A DNA stretch of 64,000 bases from Tunicatimonas pelagia (GTDB lineage: Bacteria > Bacteroidota > Bacteroidia > Cytophagales > Cyclobacteriaceae): positions 2,790,001 to 2,854,000 of the forward strand of contig NZ_CP120683.1 in the NCBI RefSeq assembly GCF_030506325.1, read 5' to 3'. This document shows, piece after piece, positions 44,171-51,243 of the stretch. The translations under genes and the position numbers were made by a program. Under the pieces are notes generated by a model. It did no database searches and was not told the DNA's origin. It worked only from the letters and a program-made list of their open reading frames with translations. How positions within the stretch are numbered: position 1 is the first letter of the stretch; every line of letters begins with the position of its first letter.

Positions 44171-44620
44171 CCGGGACCGGAATCCGGAGACGGGAGACCG
44201 GGGTTACACAATCCGGTTAGAATTTAGTTTTTCTGGTTTGAATTAATTTATGTAGCATGGCTGAGATTTTGCAAGTTCGTTCTATTGATTCATCTATATT
44301 TCTTAGTTCAATTAGCTGTGCTTCTTTAGCAATCATAAGCTGAGTTCTCAATTCTGCACACGACCCTTGAGCGATATGCAGATACTGTATAAATTCCTTA
44401 TTAGATTTTCGCTCAAATCCTTCGGCGATATTAGAAGGCATTGAAATTGCTGATCGCTGAATCTGATCACGTAGTCCGAAATTTCTACTATCTCTTAATT
44501 CTCTACATAAGACCACCGATAACTTGAATCCCTCCTGCCAAACATCCAAATCCTCAAACCTCTTTATCATATCTCCCCAACTACATTTTCCGGTCTTCGG
44601 ACTCCGGTGTCCGGGCTCCG
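44171..44620. mobile_element. Putative IVP-type insertion flanked by GC-rich inverted repeats
   Basis: The four-helix-bundle gene is bracketed by GC-rich stretches, at 44171-44203 (CCGGGACCGGAATCCGGAGA and CGGGAGACCGGGG) and at 44590-44620 (CCGGTCTTCGGACTCCGG and TGTCCGGGCTCCG). They are imperfect inverted copies of one another and sit in otherwise ~45% GC DNA. The right copy touches the adaptor gene's stop codon. The block separates two efflux genes and looks inserted; no transposase is encoded. Confidence 0.5.
44217..44570 (-). CDS. Four-helix-bundle protein (23S rRNA intervening-sequence protein family)
   Basis: 117 residues. 'RFEDLDVWQEGFKLSVVLCREL' and 'RDQIQRSAISMPSNIAEGFERKSNKEFIQYLHIAQGS' followed by 'ELRTQLMIAKE' are the invariant pieces of the IVP/S23 family (TIGR02436). 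The proteins form pentameric four-helix bundles; their genes lie in 23S rRNA intervening sequences of some spirochaetes and as scattered chromosomal copies in Bacteroidota. No rRNA is nearby. GC-rich inverted repeats flank it, and it interrupts an efflux operon on the same strand. Confidence 0.88.
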   Translation of the reverse strand: MIKRFEDLDVWQEGFKLSVVLCRELRDSRNFGLRDQIQRSAISMPSNIAEGFERKSNKEFIQYLHIAQGSCAELRTQLMIAKEAQLIELRNIDESIERTCKISAMLHKLIQTRKTKF

Positions 44621-45874
44621 TTAAAATACTAAGACTTCATTATCCCCAAAATTCTCATACGACGATGTAATTACCTTCTCGCCCGGTTCTAAGCCTTCTA
44701 GCACTTCGTAGTTTTCGGGATTCTTACGGCCCAGGCGAATATCGCGTTTGTAGGCTCTTGAGCCATCATTGTTCAGTACAAATACCCAGTTACCACCAGT
44801 GTCGCGAAAGAATCCGCCCGTAGCGAGCAGCATCGCCTCCTCTGAACTACCTAGTTCTAACCGAATGCGTAGCGATTGTCCACGACGAATACCGCTGGGT
44901 ACTTCGCCCACAAATTTCATATCTACTTCAAAGTTACCTTCGCTTACTGTCGGATACTTTTTATAAATCTCCAGGCGATAATCGCCACCCGCGAAATTAA
45001 ATGTTCCTTGTTGCCCTACATCAATGCGGGGTAGGTAGAGTTCATCAATAGCCACACGAACTTTATAGCTATCCAGCAGCGCCACTTGCCCTAATCGCTC
45101 ACCAGGCGTAATTGATTGACCAGGCTCCCAGTCGGGAGTAGTTAGTAAGCCATCGGTAGGGGCAGTAACAACTAGGTTATCCAAAATCTTATTTACTGCC
45201 TCCAGGCTGCGTAATATTCGATCTTCCGATCGGTTAATTTGCCGTAACTGATTGTCCCGTGCCATCGAATCTGCTTGATACGATCGGTACGTAAGGTCTT
45301 TCAGGCGCTTATTATACTCAAATTGTTCTTCCACTTCCTCCAACTCCCGTTGAGAAATTAACTTTTTACTAGCTAGTTCTTTAAACCGCTTATACTGGGG
45401 AGCTAGAAGTTGTAACTGGTAATCAATTTGGGCTATTGATCCTTTTTGGTTTAAGTCATTCTGGTCAAGTTGCAGTCGGTTATTACGCAATAAACTAAGT
45501 TGCTCGTAGAACTGTCCCTCGCGATTCATCACATCTAGCCGAAGTGCTGAGTTATCTAGTATCATAATCGTATCACCTTCATCTACCAATGCCCCTGATT
45601 CTAATACAATTTTTTCAATCACCCCACCTTCAATAGCATCCATGTAAATTGTTTGGCTCGGCATTACAATTCCAGTTTCCGGAATACGCTCTTGAAAAAT
45701 ATCTTGCTTAACGGTAGAAACGGTAATTTTTTCTTCGTCTACATTTAACTTAGATCGGTTGTCGGCAAAAAGAAAACTGTATAGAATGAACGACACGAAG
45801 ATCAACCCGAGACCAATCCCGAGTATACGTCCGGTTGTCCATGTTTTCTTTTTTATTTTTCGGTCCATTCCCAT
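44621..45874 (-). CDS. Efflux periplasmic adaptor (HlyD/MacA type)
   Basis: 417 residues. One N-terminal membrane helix (GRILGIGLGLIFVSFILYSFLF), then the lipoyl halves 'IYMDAIEGGVIEKIVLESGALVDEGDTIMIL' and 'LVVTAPTDGLLTTPDWEPGQSI', with a long coiled-coil hairpin between (~residues 115-220). 'GIRRGQSLRIRLELGSSEEAMLLATGGFF' and 'LEPGEKVITSSYENFGD' are the beta-barrel and membrane-proximal parts. It links an ABC pump to TolC. Its start lies ~70 bp downstream of a sigma-54-like promoter and the paired enhancer sites described below. Confidence 0.88.
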   Translation of the reverse strand: MGMDRKIKKKTWTTGRILGIGLGLIFVSFILYSFLFADNRSKLNVDEEKITVSTVKQDIFQERIPETGIVMPSQTIYMDAIEGGVIEKIVLESGALVDEGDTIMILDNSALRLDVMNREGQFYEQLSLLRNNRLQLDQNDLNQKGSIAQIDYQLQLLAPQYKRFKELASKKLISQRELEEVEEQFEYNKRLKDLTYRSYQADSMARDNQLRQINRSEDRILRSLEAVNKILDNLVVTAPTDGLLTTPDWEPGQSITPGERLGQVALLDSYKVRVAIDELYLPRIDVGQQGTFNFAGGDYRLEIYKKYPTVSEGNFEVDMKFVGEVPSGIRRGQSLRIRLELGSSEEAMLLATGGFFRDTGGNWVFVLNNDGSRAYKRDIRLGRKNPENYEVLEGLEPGEKVITSSYENFGDNEVLVF

Positions 45875-45942
45875 AGCTTGTCTGAATCTTGGCGGTGTAA
45901 TTTCAATTAATTTTAGGTGGCTGTAGTAGCTCGATCATGAGA

Positions 45943-45962
45943 GTTACGAACACTGTGCCAAA
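45943..45962 (-). promoter_or_regulatory. Sigma-54-like promoter of adaptor/ABC operon
   Basis: Minus strand TTGGCACAGTGTTCGTA. The -24 element TTGGCAC is perfect; the -12 element is TCGT in place of TTGC, so only its G is kept. It points toward the adaptor gene start (45874), with the NtrC-family regulator gene next door. Tentative. Confidence 0.4.
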
Positions 45963-46012
45963 ACTAAAAACTGTGCTCAACCCCTCTATTTAGCCCTTTT
46001 AGCCAGGAGGAA

Positions 46013-46030
46013 GTGTACGGAAATGGACAT
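46013..46030. promoter_or_regulatory. Enhancer-like site A (NtrC-type regulator candidate)
   Basis: GTGTACGGAAATGGACAT. Its first 11 bases (GTGTACGGAAA) occur, in reverse complement, at 50323-50333 upstream of the other efflux operon. It lies 53 bp upstream of the -24 element of the sigma-54-like promoter. Confidence 0.5.
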
Positions 46031-46033
46031 CCT

Positions 46034-46051
46034 TTGTACGCTTCTGTACGT
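46034..46051. promoter_or_regulatory. Enhancer-like site B
   Basis: TTGTACGCTTCTGTACGT begins exactly 21 bp after site A, two helical turns, as expected for tandem activator sites. It is a weaker match to the GTGTWCG-N4-CGWACAC palindrome. Confidence 0.4.
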
Positions 46052-46204
46052 TGCCAGTTCGAAACCGGACACTTATATTTGAATTCTTAAAGTGTATTTA
46101 TAGGTAGAAAAGGTTGAATTCCGTTACGTATGCTTGGTTTTCAGCCTTTGCAGATAGTTGCTTAGCCTATTCCTCTATTTATTAGGTACAATCTTTGGCA
46201 AACA

Positions 46205-46305
46205 AATAATGAATGATGATTAATGAACTACGGATAATCAACCAGTTATGCTATAACTGATTATCTGAAGTCAATTATTCATTATTCACCATTCATCAAT
46301 CATTC
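46205..46305. repeat. ATTCATC-type nested inverted repeat
   Basis: AATAATGAATGATGATTAATGAA on the left is approximately complementary to TTCATTATTCACCATTCATC on the right. Between them GATAATC/GATTATC and AGTTAT/ATAACT form an inner hairpin. It relates to elements at 10554 and 57620. It lies in the 5' leader of the NtrC-type gene. Confidence 0.6.
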
Positions 46306-46311
46306 TATACT

Positions 46312-47709
46312 ATGAGCAGAACTGTTAATAAAACTGGTAAAATCTTAATTGTAGACGACAACGAGGATGTATTGCAAGCGGCTAAGATTTTCCTAAAGCG
46401 TCATTTCCTTCAGGTAGATACTGAAAAGAACCCGGGAGCCATTCCTGCCACCATCAGCAATGAACAGTACGATGTGATTTTGCTGGATATGAACTTCACC
46501 AAAGATGTGAGTAGCGGAAAGGAGGGCTACTTCTGGCTGGATCAAATTCTGGAAAAAGACCCTTCGGCGGTAGTGATTCTTATTACGGCCTACGGAGATG
46601 TTGATATGGCGGTGCGGGCAATTAAAGAAGGTGCTACCGACTTTGTGCTCAAACCTTGGAATAACGAAAAGCTACTCGCTACAGTAATGGCCGCTCTACG
46701 ATTGCGCGCTACCAAATCAGAAGTGAATCAGTTACGCTCTCAGCAGGAAATTCTTACCGCCGATCTTAACAATAAATTCCAGGATGTTATCGGTAGCAGT
46801 CCGGCAATGCAACGGGTGTTCGAGACGATTGAACAAGTAGCCAGCACCGATGCCAACGTACTGATTTTGGGTGAAAACGGAACCGGAAAAGAAGTGATTG
46901 CCCGGGCTATTCACCGTCGCTCACAACGGACAAATAATGTATTTATTAATGTAGACTTAGGAGCGGTTACTGAATCTCTGTTTGAAAGTGAGCTATTCGG
47001 ACATATGAAAGGCTCCTTTACTGATGCCAAGCAAGATCGGGTAGGCCGCTTTGAAGCTGCTTCGGAAGGTACGTTGTTCTTAGATGAAATCGGCAACCTT
47101 TCACTCCCTTTGCAGGCCAAACTGCTTACCGCTCTTCAAAATAAACGCATCACTCCGGTAGGTTCTAACAAAGTAATTGATGTGGATGTCCGCTTTGTCT
47201 GCGCTACCAACATGCCTCTTTACGAGATGGTGCAAAACAGCGAATTTCGGCAGGACTTGCTCTATCGTATTAATACCATAGAAATTAATTTACCTCCTTT
47301 GCGGGAACGAGCCGAGGATTTGGAACCCTTAACTACTCATTTCCTGAGTATGTATGCTAAAAAGTACAACAAACCTATTCACTCTATTAGTGCCAGTGCT
47401 ATTAAGCGAATGCAAAAATACCACTGGCCGGGTAATGTGCGAGAGTTACAGCATTCAGTAGAGCGGGCGGTAATTCTCAGCAATAAACCTACCTTGCAAC
47501 CGGAAGACTTCTTCTTCAATGCCGATAACGCCCGACAAGGCAAAGACCAGGATGAACTACATCTGGAAAAGTACGATTTGGAAGAAGTGGAAAAGCTCTT
47601 AATCCGCAAAGTGTTGAAAAAGCACGGCGGTAATATTTCCAAGGCAGCCGGAGACCTGGGCTTAACGCGGGCTTCGCTGTACCGGAGGCTAGAAAAATAT
47701 GATATTTAA
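46312..47709 (+). CDS. Sigma-54-dependent NtrC-family response regulator
   Basis: 465 residues. Receiver: 'ILIVDDNEDVLQAAKIFL', phosphoacceptor in 'VILLDMNFTKD', Lys in 'DFVLKPWNNEKLL'. AAA+ domain: Walker A 'ILGENGTGKEVIARAIH', sigma-54 contact loop 'GSFTDA' (the classical form is GAFTGA), Walker B 'GTLFLDEIGNLSL', arginine region 'EFRQDLLYRINTIEI'. A Fis-type HTH ends the protein (GGNISKAAGDLGLTRASLYRRLEKY). It should activate sigma-54 promoters when phosphorylated by the downstream kinase. It overlaps that kinase gene by 11 bp. Its targets are probably the efflux operons on either side. Confidence 0.95.
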   Translation: MSRTVNKTGKILIVDDNEDVLQAAKIFLKRHFLQVDTEKNPGAIPATISNEQYDVILLDMNFTKDVSSGKEGYFWLDQILEKDPSAVVILITAYGDVDMAVRAIKEGATDFVLKPWNNEKLLATVMAALRLRATKSEVNQLRSQQEILTADLNNKFQDVIGSSPAMQRVFETIEQVASTDANVLILGENGTGKEVIARAIHRRSQRTNNVFINVDLGAVTESLFESELFGHMKGSFTDAKQDRVGRFEAASEGTLFLDEIGNLSLPLQAKLLTALQNKRITPVGSNKVIDVDVRFVCATNMPLYEMVQNSEFRQDLLYRINTIEINLPPLRERAEDLEPLTTHFLSMYAKKYNKPIHSISASAIKRMQKYHWPGNVRELQHSVERAVILSNKPTLQPEDFFFNADNARQGKDQDELHLEKYDLEEVEKLLIRKVLKKHGGNISKAAGDLGLTRASLYRRLEKYDI

Positions 47710-49045
47710 CCGATTTGAGTGGACGCTGCTAGTTCGTATTATACTACTGGCAGCTAGCATGTTATTATGTCTTTACTTCGTGTTTCATACCGAACGATAC
47801 GTAAGTGGAGTCATCATTTCCTTACTAGTCATCTACCAGATTTACGAGCTGTATCAGTATGTGCTGGAAGCGAACCGTAAGCTAACCCGTTTTCTAGAAG
47901 CTGTTAAGTACTCTGATTTTACCGCTGGTTTTAATAAAGATAGCCAACTAGGCGAAAGCTTTCGCAACCTGAACCGGATGTTCAACGAAGTATTCGATGC
48001 TTTTCGTAAGGCTCGGGCTGAGAAAGAAGAACATTGGCAATACTTAAAAACAGTAGTACAGCACGTGAACGTTGGGTTGCTATCCTACGATGAATCTGGC
48101 AATATTGAACTACTGAACAATACCGCCCGACGGTATTTGAAGGCCCACCAAATGACTAAGATTCGGGAGCTTTCTAAAATTAATCCCGAACTATACGACC
48201 TCATTCTTAAACTACCTACCGGCACTAAAACCCTGATTAAGCCCAGTGTCGATCTTCATTTATCCATCAATGCTACCGAACTTCGCCTACGGGGTAGCAC
48301 CTACAAACTCGTCTCTATCCAGAATATATTATCGGAATTACAGCAGCAAGAGATTGAGGCTTGGCAGAATTTGACTAAAGTGCTTCGTCACGAAATCATG
48401 AACTCCATTACACCAATTGCTTCTTTAGCGGGTACCGCGATTGATATTATTCAGGAGGATGTAGAGCGTCAAAATGGTTCTATGCTATTTGATCAGGAAG
48501 CTTACGATGATATCAACATGAGCCTGCGAACGATTGAGAACCGGAGCAAAGGGTTGGTGACTTTCGTGGAAGCCTACCGTAATTTCACCAATATTCCCCA
48601 ACCGGACTTTGAGCGGGTGAAGCTCAAAAACGTAATTGAAGAAGTAGTGAAACTGATTCAGGCTGGAGTGGCTCGCGACCGAGTGGCTATTGAAGTAACA
48701 GTGCCCGATAACCTGATTGTCCGGATTGACAGTAAGTTGATTGAAATGGTATTGATTAATATTCTAAAAAATGCGGCTGAAGCACTGGATGAAACCGAAG
48801 AACCCACCATCAAAATAGTAGCTCACGCTGACCAAGAGCAGCGGGTATTTGTGGATGTTACCGACAATGGATCAGGCATTGAACCCGAAGCTCTGGAAAG
48901 AATCTTTATTCCATTTTACACTACAAAGCGCGATGGTTCCGGCATTGGCCTAAGCCTCTCCCAACGCATCATGCAAATGCACCAAGGCAACCTTACCGCA
49001 ACTTCAGAGGTAGGGCAGGGAACTACGTTTACTTTACAGATGTAA
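47699..49045 (+). CDS. Sensor histidine kinase (NtrB-like)
   Basis: 448 residues. Two membrane helices at the start (LLVRIILLAASMLLCLYFVF, GVIISLLVIYQIYELYQYV), a HAMP/PAS-like segment, then the H-box 'TKVLRHEIMNSITPIASLAGTAI' with the phosphorylated His. The ATPase domain has 'LINILKNAAEALDE', 'VDVTDNGSGIEPEAL', 'PFYTTKRDGSGIGLSLSQRIM'. It should phosphorylate the NtrC-family regulator encoded just before it (11-bp overlap). There is little periplasmic sequence between the helices, so the signal is probably membrane-borne. Confidence 0.94.
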   Translation: MIFNRFEWTLLVRIILLAASMLLCLYFVFHTERYVSGVIISLLVIYQIYELYQYVLEANRKLTRFLEAVKYSDFTAGFNKDSQLGESFRNLNRMFNEVFDAFRKARAEKEEHWQYLKTVVQHVNVGLLSYDESGNIELLNNTARRYLKAHQMTKIRELSKINPELYDLILKLPTGTKTLIKPSVDLHLSINATELRLRGSTYKLVSIQNILSELQQQEIEAWQNLTKVLRHEIMNSITPIASLAGTAIDIIQEDVERQNGSMLFDQEAYDDINMSLRTIENRSKGLVTFVEAYRNFTNIPQPDFERVKLKNVIEEVVKLIQAGVARDRVAIEVTVPDNLIVRIDSKLIEMVLINILKNAAEALDETEEPTIKIVAHADQEQRVFVDVTDNGSGIEPEALERIFIPFYTTKRDGSGIGLSLSQRIMQMHQGNLTATSEVGQGTTFTLQM

Positions 49046-49053
49046 AAGACGAA

Positions 49054-49899
49054 ATGAGAAATGTGGAAAAAATAAAGATCATTCTTCTAGTAGCTATATT
49101 GATTTTGTTTTCGTACAACTATATGGAAGCTCAGAATCAGGTACCTGTTCAGCAACCTGACAATAATAAGATTGCAGTGCTAAACTTTGGTACGTTTCAT
49201 ATGGGATTTACACCTGATGAAAATACGACTGAATTCGACGAGCAGAATCAAGAGAACCAGAGAAAGGTACGGAAGATAGCCAAAAATCTTGCGGAGTTTC
49301 AGCCGACCGTAATCGTGGTAGAAGTACCCCCAGATAATGAAGAGTTACAGGGCGAATACGGCCAATATGTAGATAACCCTAAGAGGGTTTTCGAGAACCC
49401 GTCAGAAATTGAATTGCTTGCTTACGAAGTTGGGCGGCTTTCGGGGGCGACCAAAATATACGGTATTGATCATAAAATGAATTACAACTACCGAGTAGCT
49501 AGAGAGATAGATAATGCAATTGATTCTACAACGGTAAGGGAGTACTACGAAAACCCCTTTTCAACAACTCCTGAAATAGACGTAGAGCTGGATAGTCTTC
49601 CGTTATTTGATAAACTCAATATGCTTAACCACGAAAAGTTCCTAGATTTCTTGATAACGATCAATGCAGATATTTTGGCCTACGCCGGAACAGAAGACGG
49701 TTTTGAAGGAGCCGATGAAGCCGCAAAATATTATCAGCGAAATCTTAGAATGTACTCTAACCTTAATCGACTTCCTCTGACTAAAGAAGATAGGGTTTTC
49801 ATCCTTATGGGAGCTAGTCATACTGCGTTTTTCCGAGACTTTTTTAGTCGAAGCCCTAAGTACGAGATGGTAGATACCTTTAAGTACTTAAAAAAATAG
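49054..49899 (+). CDS. DUF5694-family secreted protein
   Basis: 281 residues. An N-terminal hydrophobic segment (IKIILLVAILILFSYNYMEAQ) is a signal peptide. 'KIAVLNFGTFHMGFTPDE' and 'FQPTVIVVEVPPDNEELQGEY', with 'EDRVFILMGASHTAFFRDFFSRSP' at the end, match DUF5694, a family distantly resembling TraB/GumN-type metal-dependent hydrolases (H and E residues conserved in the same places). The function is not established. It begins 8 bp after the kinase gene, so it may be cotranscribed with the two-component genes. Confidence 0.78.
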   Translation: MRNVEKIKIILLVAILILFSYNYMEAQNQVPVQQPDNNKIAVLNFGTFHMGFTPDENTTEFDEQNQENQRKVRKIAKNLAEFQPTVIVVEVPPDNEELQGEYGQYVDNPKRVFENPSEIELLAYEVGRLSGATKIYGIDHKMNYNYRVAREIDNAIDSTTVREYYENPFSTTPEIDVELDSLPLFDKLNMLNHEKFLDFLITINADILAYAGTEDGFEGADEAAKYYQRNLRMYSNLNRLPLTKEDRVFILMGASHTAFFRDFFSRSPKYEMVDTFKYLKK

Positions 49900-49974
49900 T
49901 AGCAAAAATTGCCCTTCTAATAAAGACTACACGCGCTATCAGAACTAAATGATCTCGGGTGTGAATGCATAGTC

Positions 49975-50001
49975 ACAAAAAAAGCAACCCATTGGCTGCT
50001 T
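49975..50001 (-). terminator. Intrinsic terminator of small lipoprotein gene
   Basis: Minus strand AGCAGCC-AATG-GGTTGCT followed by TTTTTTTG: a 7-bp stem, 4-nt loop and T-run, 27 bp past the stop of the small lipoprotein gene. Confidence 0.65.
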
Positions 50002-50027
50002 ATTCACACACTGTTCTGTTCTTTGCT

Positions 50028-50186
50028 TCAAGAGGCTTTCTCCAATGAGTTTTCTAACTGTTTTGCTACTTGCTTTGCTGGCTTCTCCATCGGCTTTACT
50101 GAGTACGTAGGGCACATTTGCGTATAGCAACCCGTTAGGGAAAAAATCATTGCGCCCATAGCAATTGTCAAGATTTTCTTCTTCAT
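50028..50186 (-). CDS. Small lipoprotein, 52 residues
   Basis: On the minus strand from the ATG at 50186: a lipoprotein signal (KKKILTIAMGAMIFSLTGC) and a short mature tail (YTQMCPTYSVKPMEKPAKQV, then AKQLENSLEKAS) ending at TGA 50028. The 'CPTYS' motif after the lipid Cys is often seen in very small Bacteroidota lipoproteins of unknown role. An overlapping longer frame (49945-50130) lacks a signal and crosses the terminator. A terminator follows at a suitable distance, which supports this frame. Confidence 0.65.
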   Translation of the reverse strand: MKKKILTIAMGAMIFSLTGCYTQMCPTYSVKPMEKPAKQVAKQLENSLEKAS

Positions 50187-50315
50187 AACACTGTTTTTAT
50201 TTCAAAAGTAACAGTATCCTTAGAATAATTCAATAACACAACAGCACGATTCATTACATAGCTGCTGAAGCAGCCATAAACTACATTATCCAGCTAATAC
50301 CCGCCTGTAGCTGGT

Positions 50316-50333
50316 GTGTTCGTTTCCGTACAC
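50316..50333. promoter_or_regulatory. Enhancer-like palindrome C
   Basis: GTGTTCGTTTCCGTACAC: 7-bp arms with one mismatch around a 4-bp centre (GTGTWCG-N4-CGWACAC). It shares an 11-mer with site A at 46013 and lies 72 bp upstream of the sigma-54-like promoter. Confidence 0.5.
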
Positions 50334-50404
50334 CTTCATTTCAAAAGCGGACGGTTAAAACGGGGTAAAACCGCTATTATTACGTCTAAACGCTTAATTA
50401 GGGC

Positions 50405-50421
50405 TTGGCATATTTGTTGGC
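50405..50421 (+). promoter_or_regulatory. Sigma-54-like promoter of ABC/TolC operon
   Basis: TTGGCATATTTGTTGGC: -24 TTGGCA and -12 TTGG at the right spacing, with one mismatch in each core (C to T, C to G). It is ~125 bp upstream of the ABC start. Supported by the matching arrangement at 45943. Confidence 0.4.
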
Positions 50422-50546
50422 ATACCACAATTGTAGTTAGATATACACTCAATATACTACACCAACTTTTGCCACTACCTCGATGTGAGATTGGCGAAAC
50501 ATCTTTGATAACTACTATTAACTGACATCTTTATAATTATTATACT

Positions 50547-51242
50547 ATGCTCAAACTTATCGATGTAGACAAATTTGTCCAGTCCCGATTCAAGAAAACG
50601 TTTATCCTCAAAGGTATTGACCTGGAAGTAGAAGAAGGCGAGTTTATGACTATTATGGGTCCCAGTGGTGCCGGAAAATCTACCTTACTCAACATCATTG
50701 GGTTACTCGATCCACCTTCAGCCGGAGAGTACTACTTGCGCGACCAACCGGTGCATAAACTACGGGAACGCCAACGCAGCGAGTTGCAAAAACACACCAT
50801 TGGTTACGTATTTCAAGCCTACCACTTGATTGATGAACTAACCGTTTTTGAAAACATTGAAACACCACTGCTCTACCAAAATATGAAGGGCAAGGAACGC
50901 AAAGCCCGCGTGGCCGAACTGCTTGATCGCTTTCAGATGGTAGCTAAGAAGGACTTATTTCCTGAGCAGCTTTCGGGCGGGCAGCAGCAACTGGTAGGAG
51001 TAGCCCGCGCCATTGCGGGAAAGCCAAAACTTCTATTAGCTGATGAACCGACCGGAAACCTACACTCCGAACAAGGGCGACAGGTGATGGAGCTGTTCAA
51101 GCAGCTTAATACCGAAGGCATGACCATCATCCAAGTTACCCACTCGGAGGAATGCGCTGGCTACGGCGACCGCATTGTCAATATTGTTGATGGCGCGATT
51201 CAAAGCGATGAACAAATTCAGAAAGAAGAACAGAACGCATAA
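50547..51242 (+). CDS. ABC transporter ATP-binding protein (MacB/LolD type)
   Basis: 231 residues. Walker A 'MGPSGAGKSTLLNIIGLLD', Q-loop 'YVFQAYHLIDELTVFENIETPLLY', signature 'QLSGGQQQLVGVARAIAG', Walker B 'LLLADEPTGNLHS', H-loop 'QVTHSEECAGYG'. It is a close relative of the minus-strand ATPase at 43431, apparently a diverged duplicate; its signature reads LSGGQQQLVG where the other has the usual LSGGQQQRVA. It is followed immediately by a TolC gene (1-bp gap). No permease is present. Confidence 0.9.
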   Translation: MLKLIDVDKFVQSRFKKTFILKGIDLEVEEGEFMTIMGPSGAGKSTLLNIIGLLDPPSAGEYYLRDQPVHKLRERQRSELQKHTIGYVFQAYHLIDELTVFENIETPLLYQNMKGKERKARVAELLDRFQMVAKKDLFPEQLSGGQQQLVGVARAIAGKPKLLLADEPTGNLHSEQGRQVMELFKQLNTEGMTIIQVTHSEECAGYGDRIVNIVDGAIQSDEQIQKEEQNA

Positions 51243-51243
51243 T

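Larger units (their letters stand above)
45875..46311. other. 437-bp regulatory gap between divergent adaptor and NtrC-type genes
   Basis: No credible ORF. It contains, from left to right, a sigma-54-like promoter facing left (45943-45962), two TGTACG-containing enhancer-like sites (46013 and 46034), and an ATTCATC-type inverted repeat (46205-46305) just before the NtrC-type gene. Confidence 0.6.
50187..50546. other. 360-bp regulatory gap before second ABC/TolC operon
   Basis: No convincing gene. It contains the promoter of the small lipoprotein gene (left end), a palindromic enhancer-like site (50316-50333) and a sigma-54-like promoter (50405-50421) facing the ABC gene. Confidence 0.6.

Noticed and set aside
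49945-50130. 61-residue minus-strand ORF
   Set aside because: It overlaps the small lipoprotein in another frame, lacks a signal or domain, and reads through the terminator hairpin.
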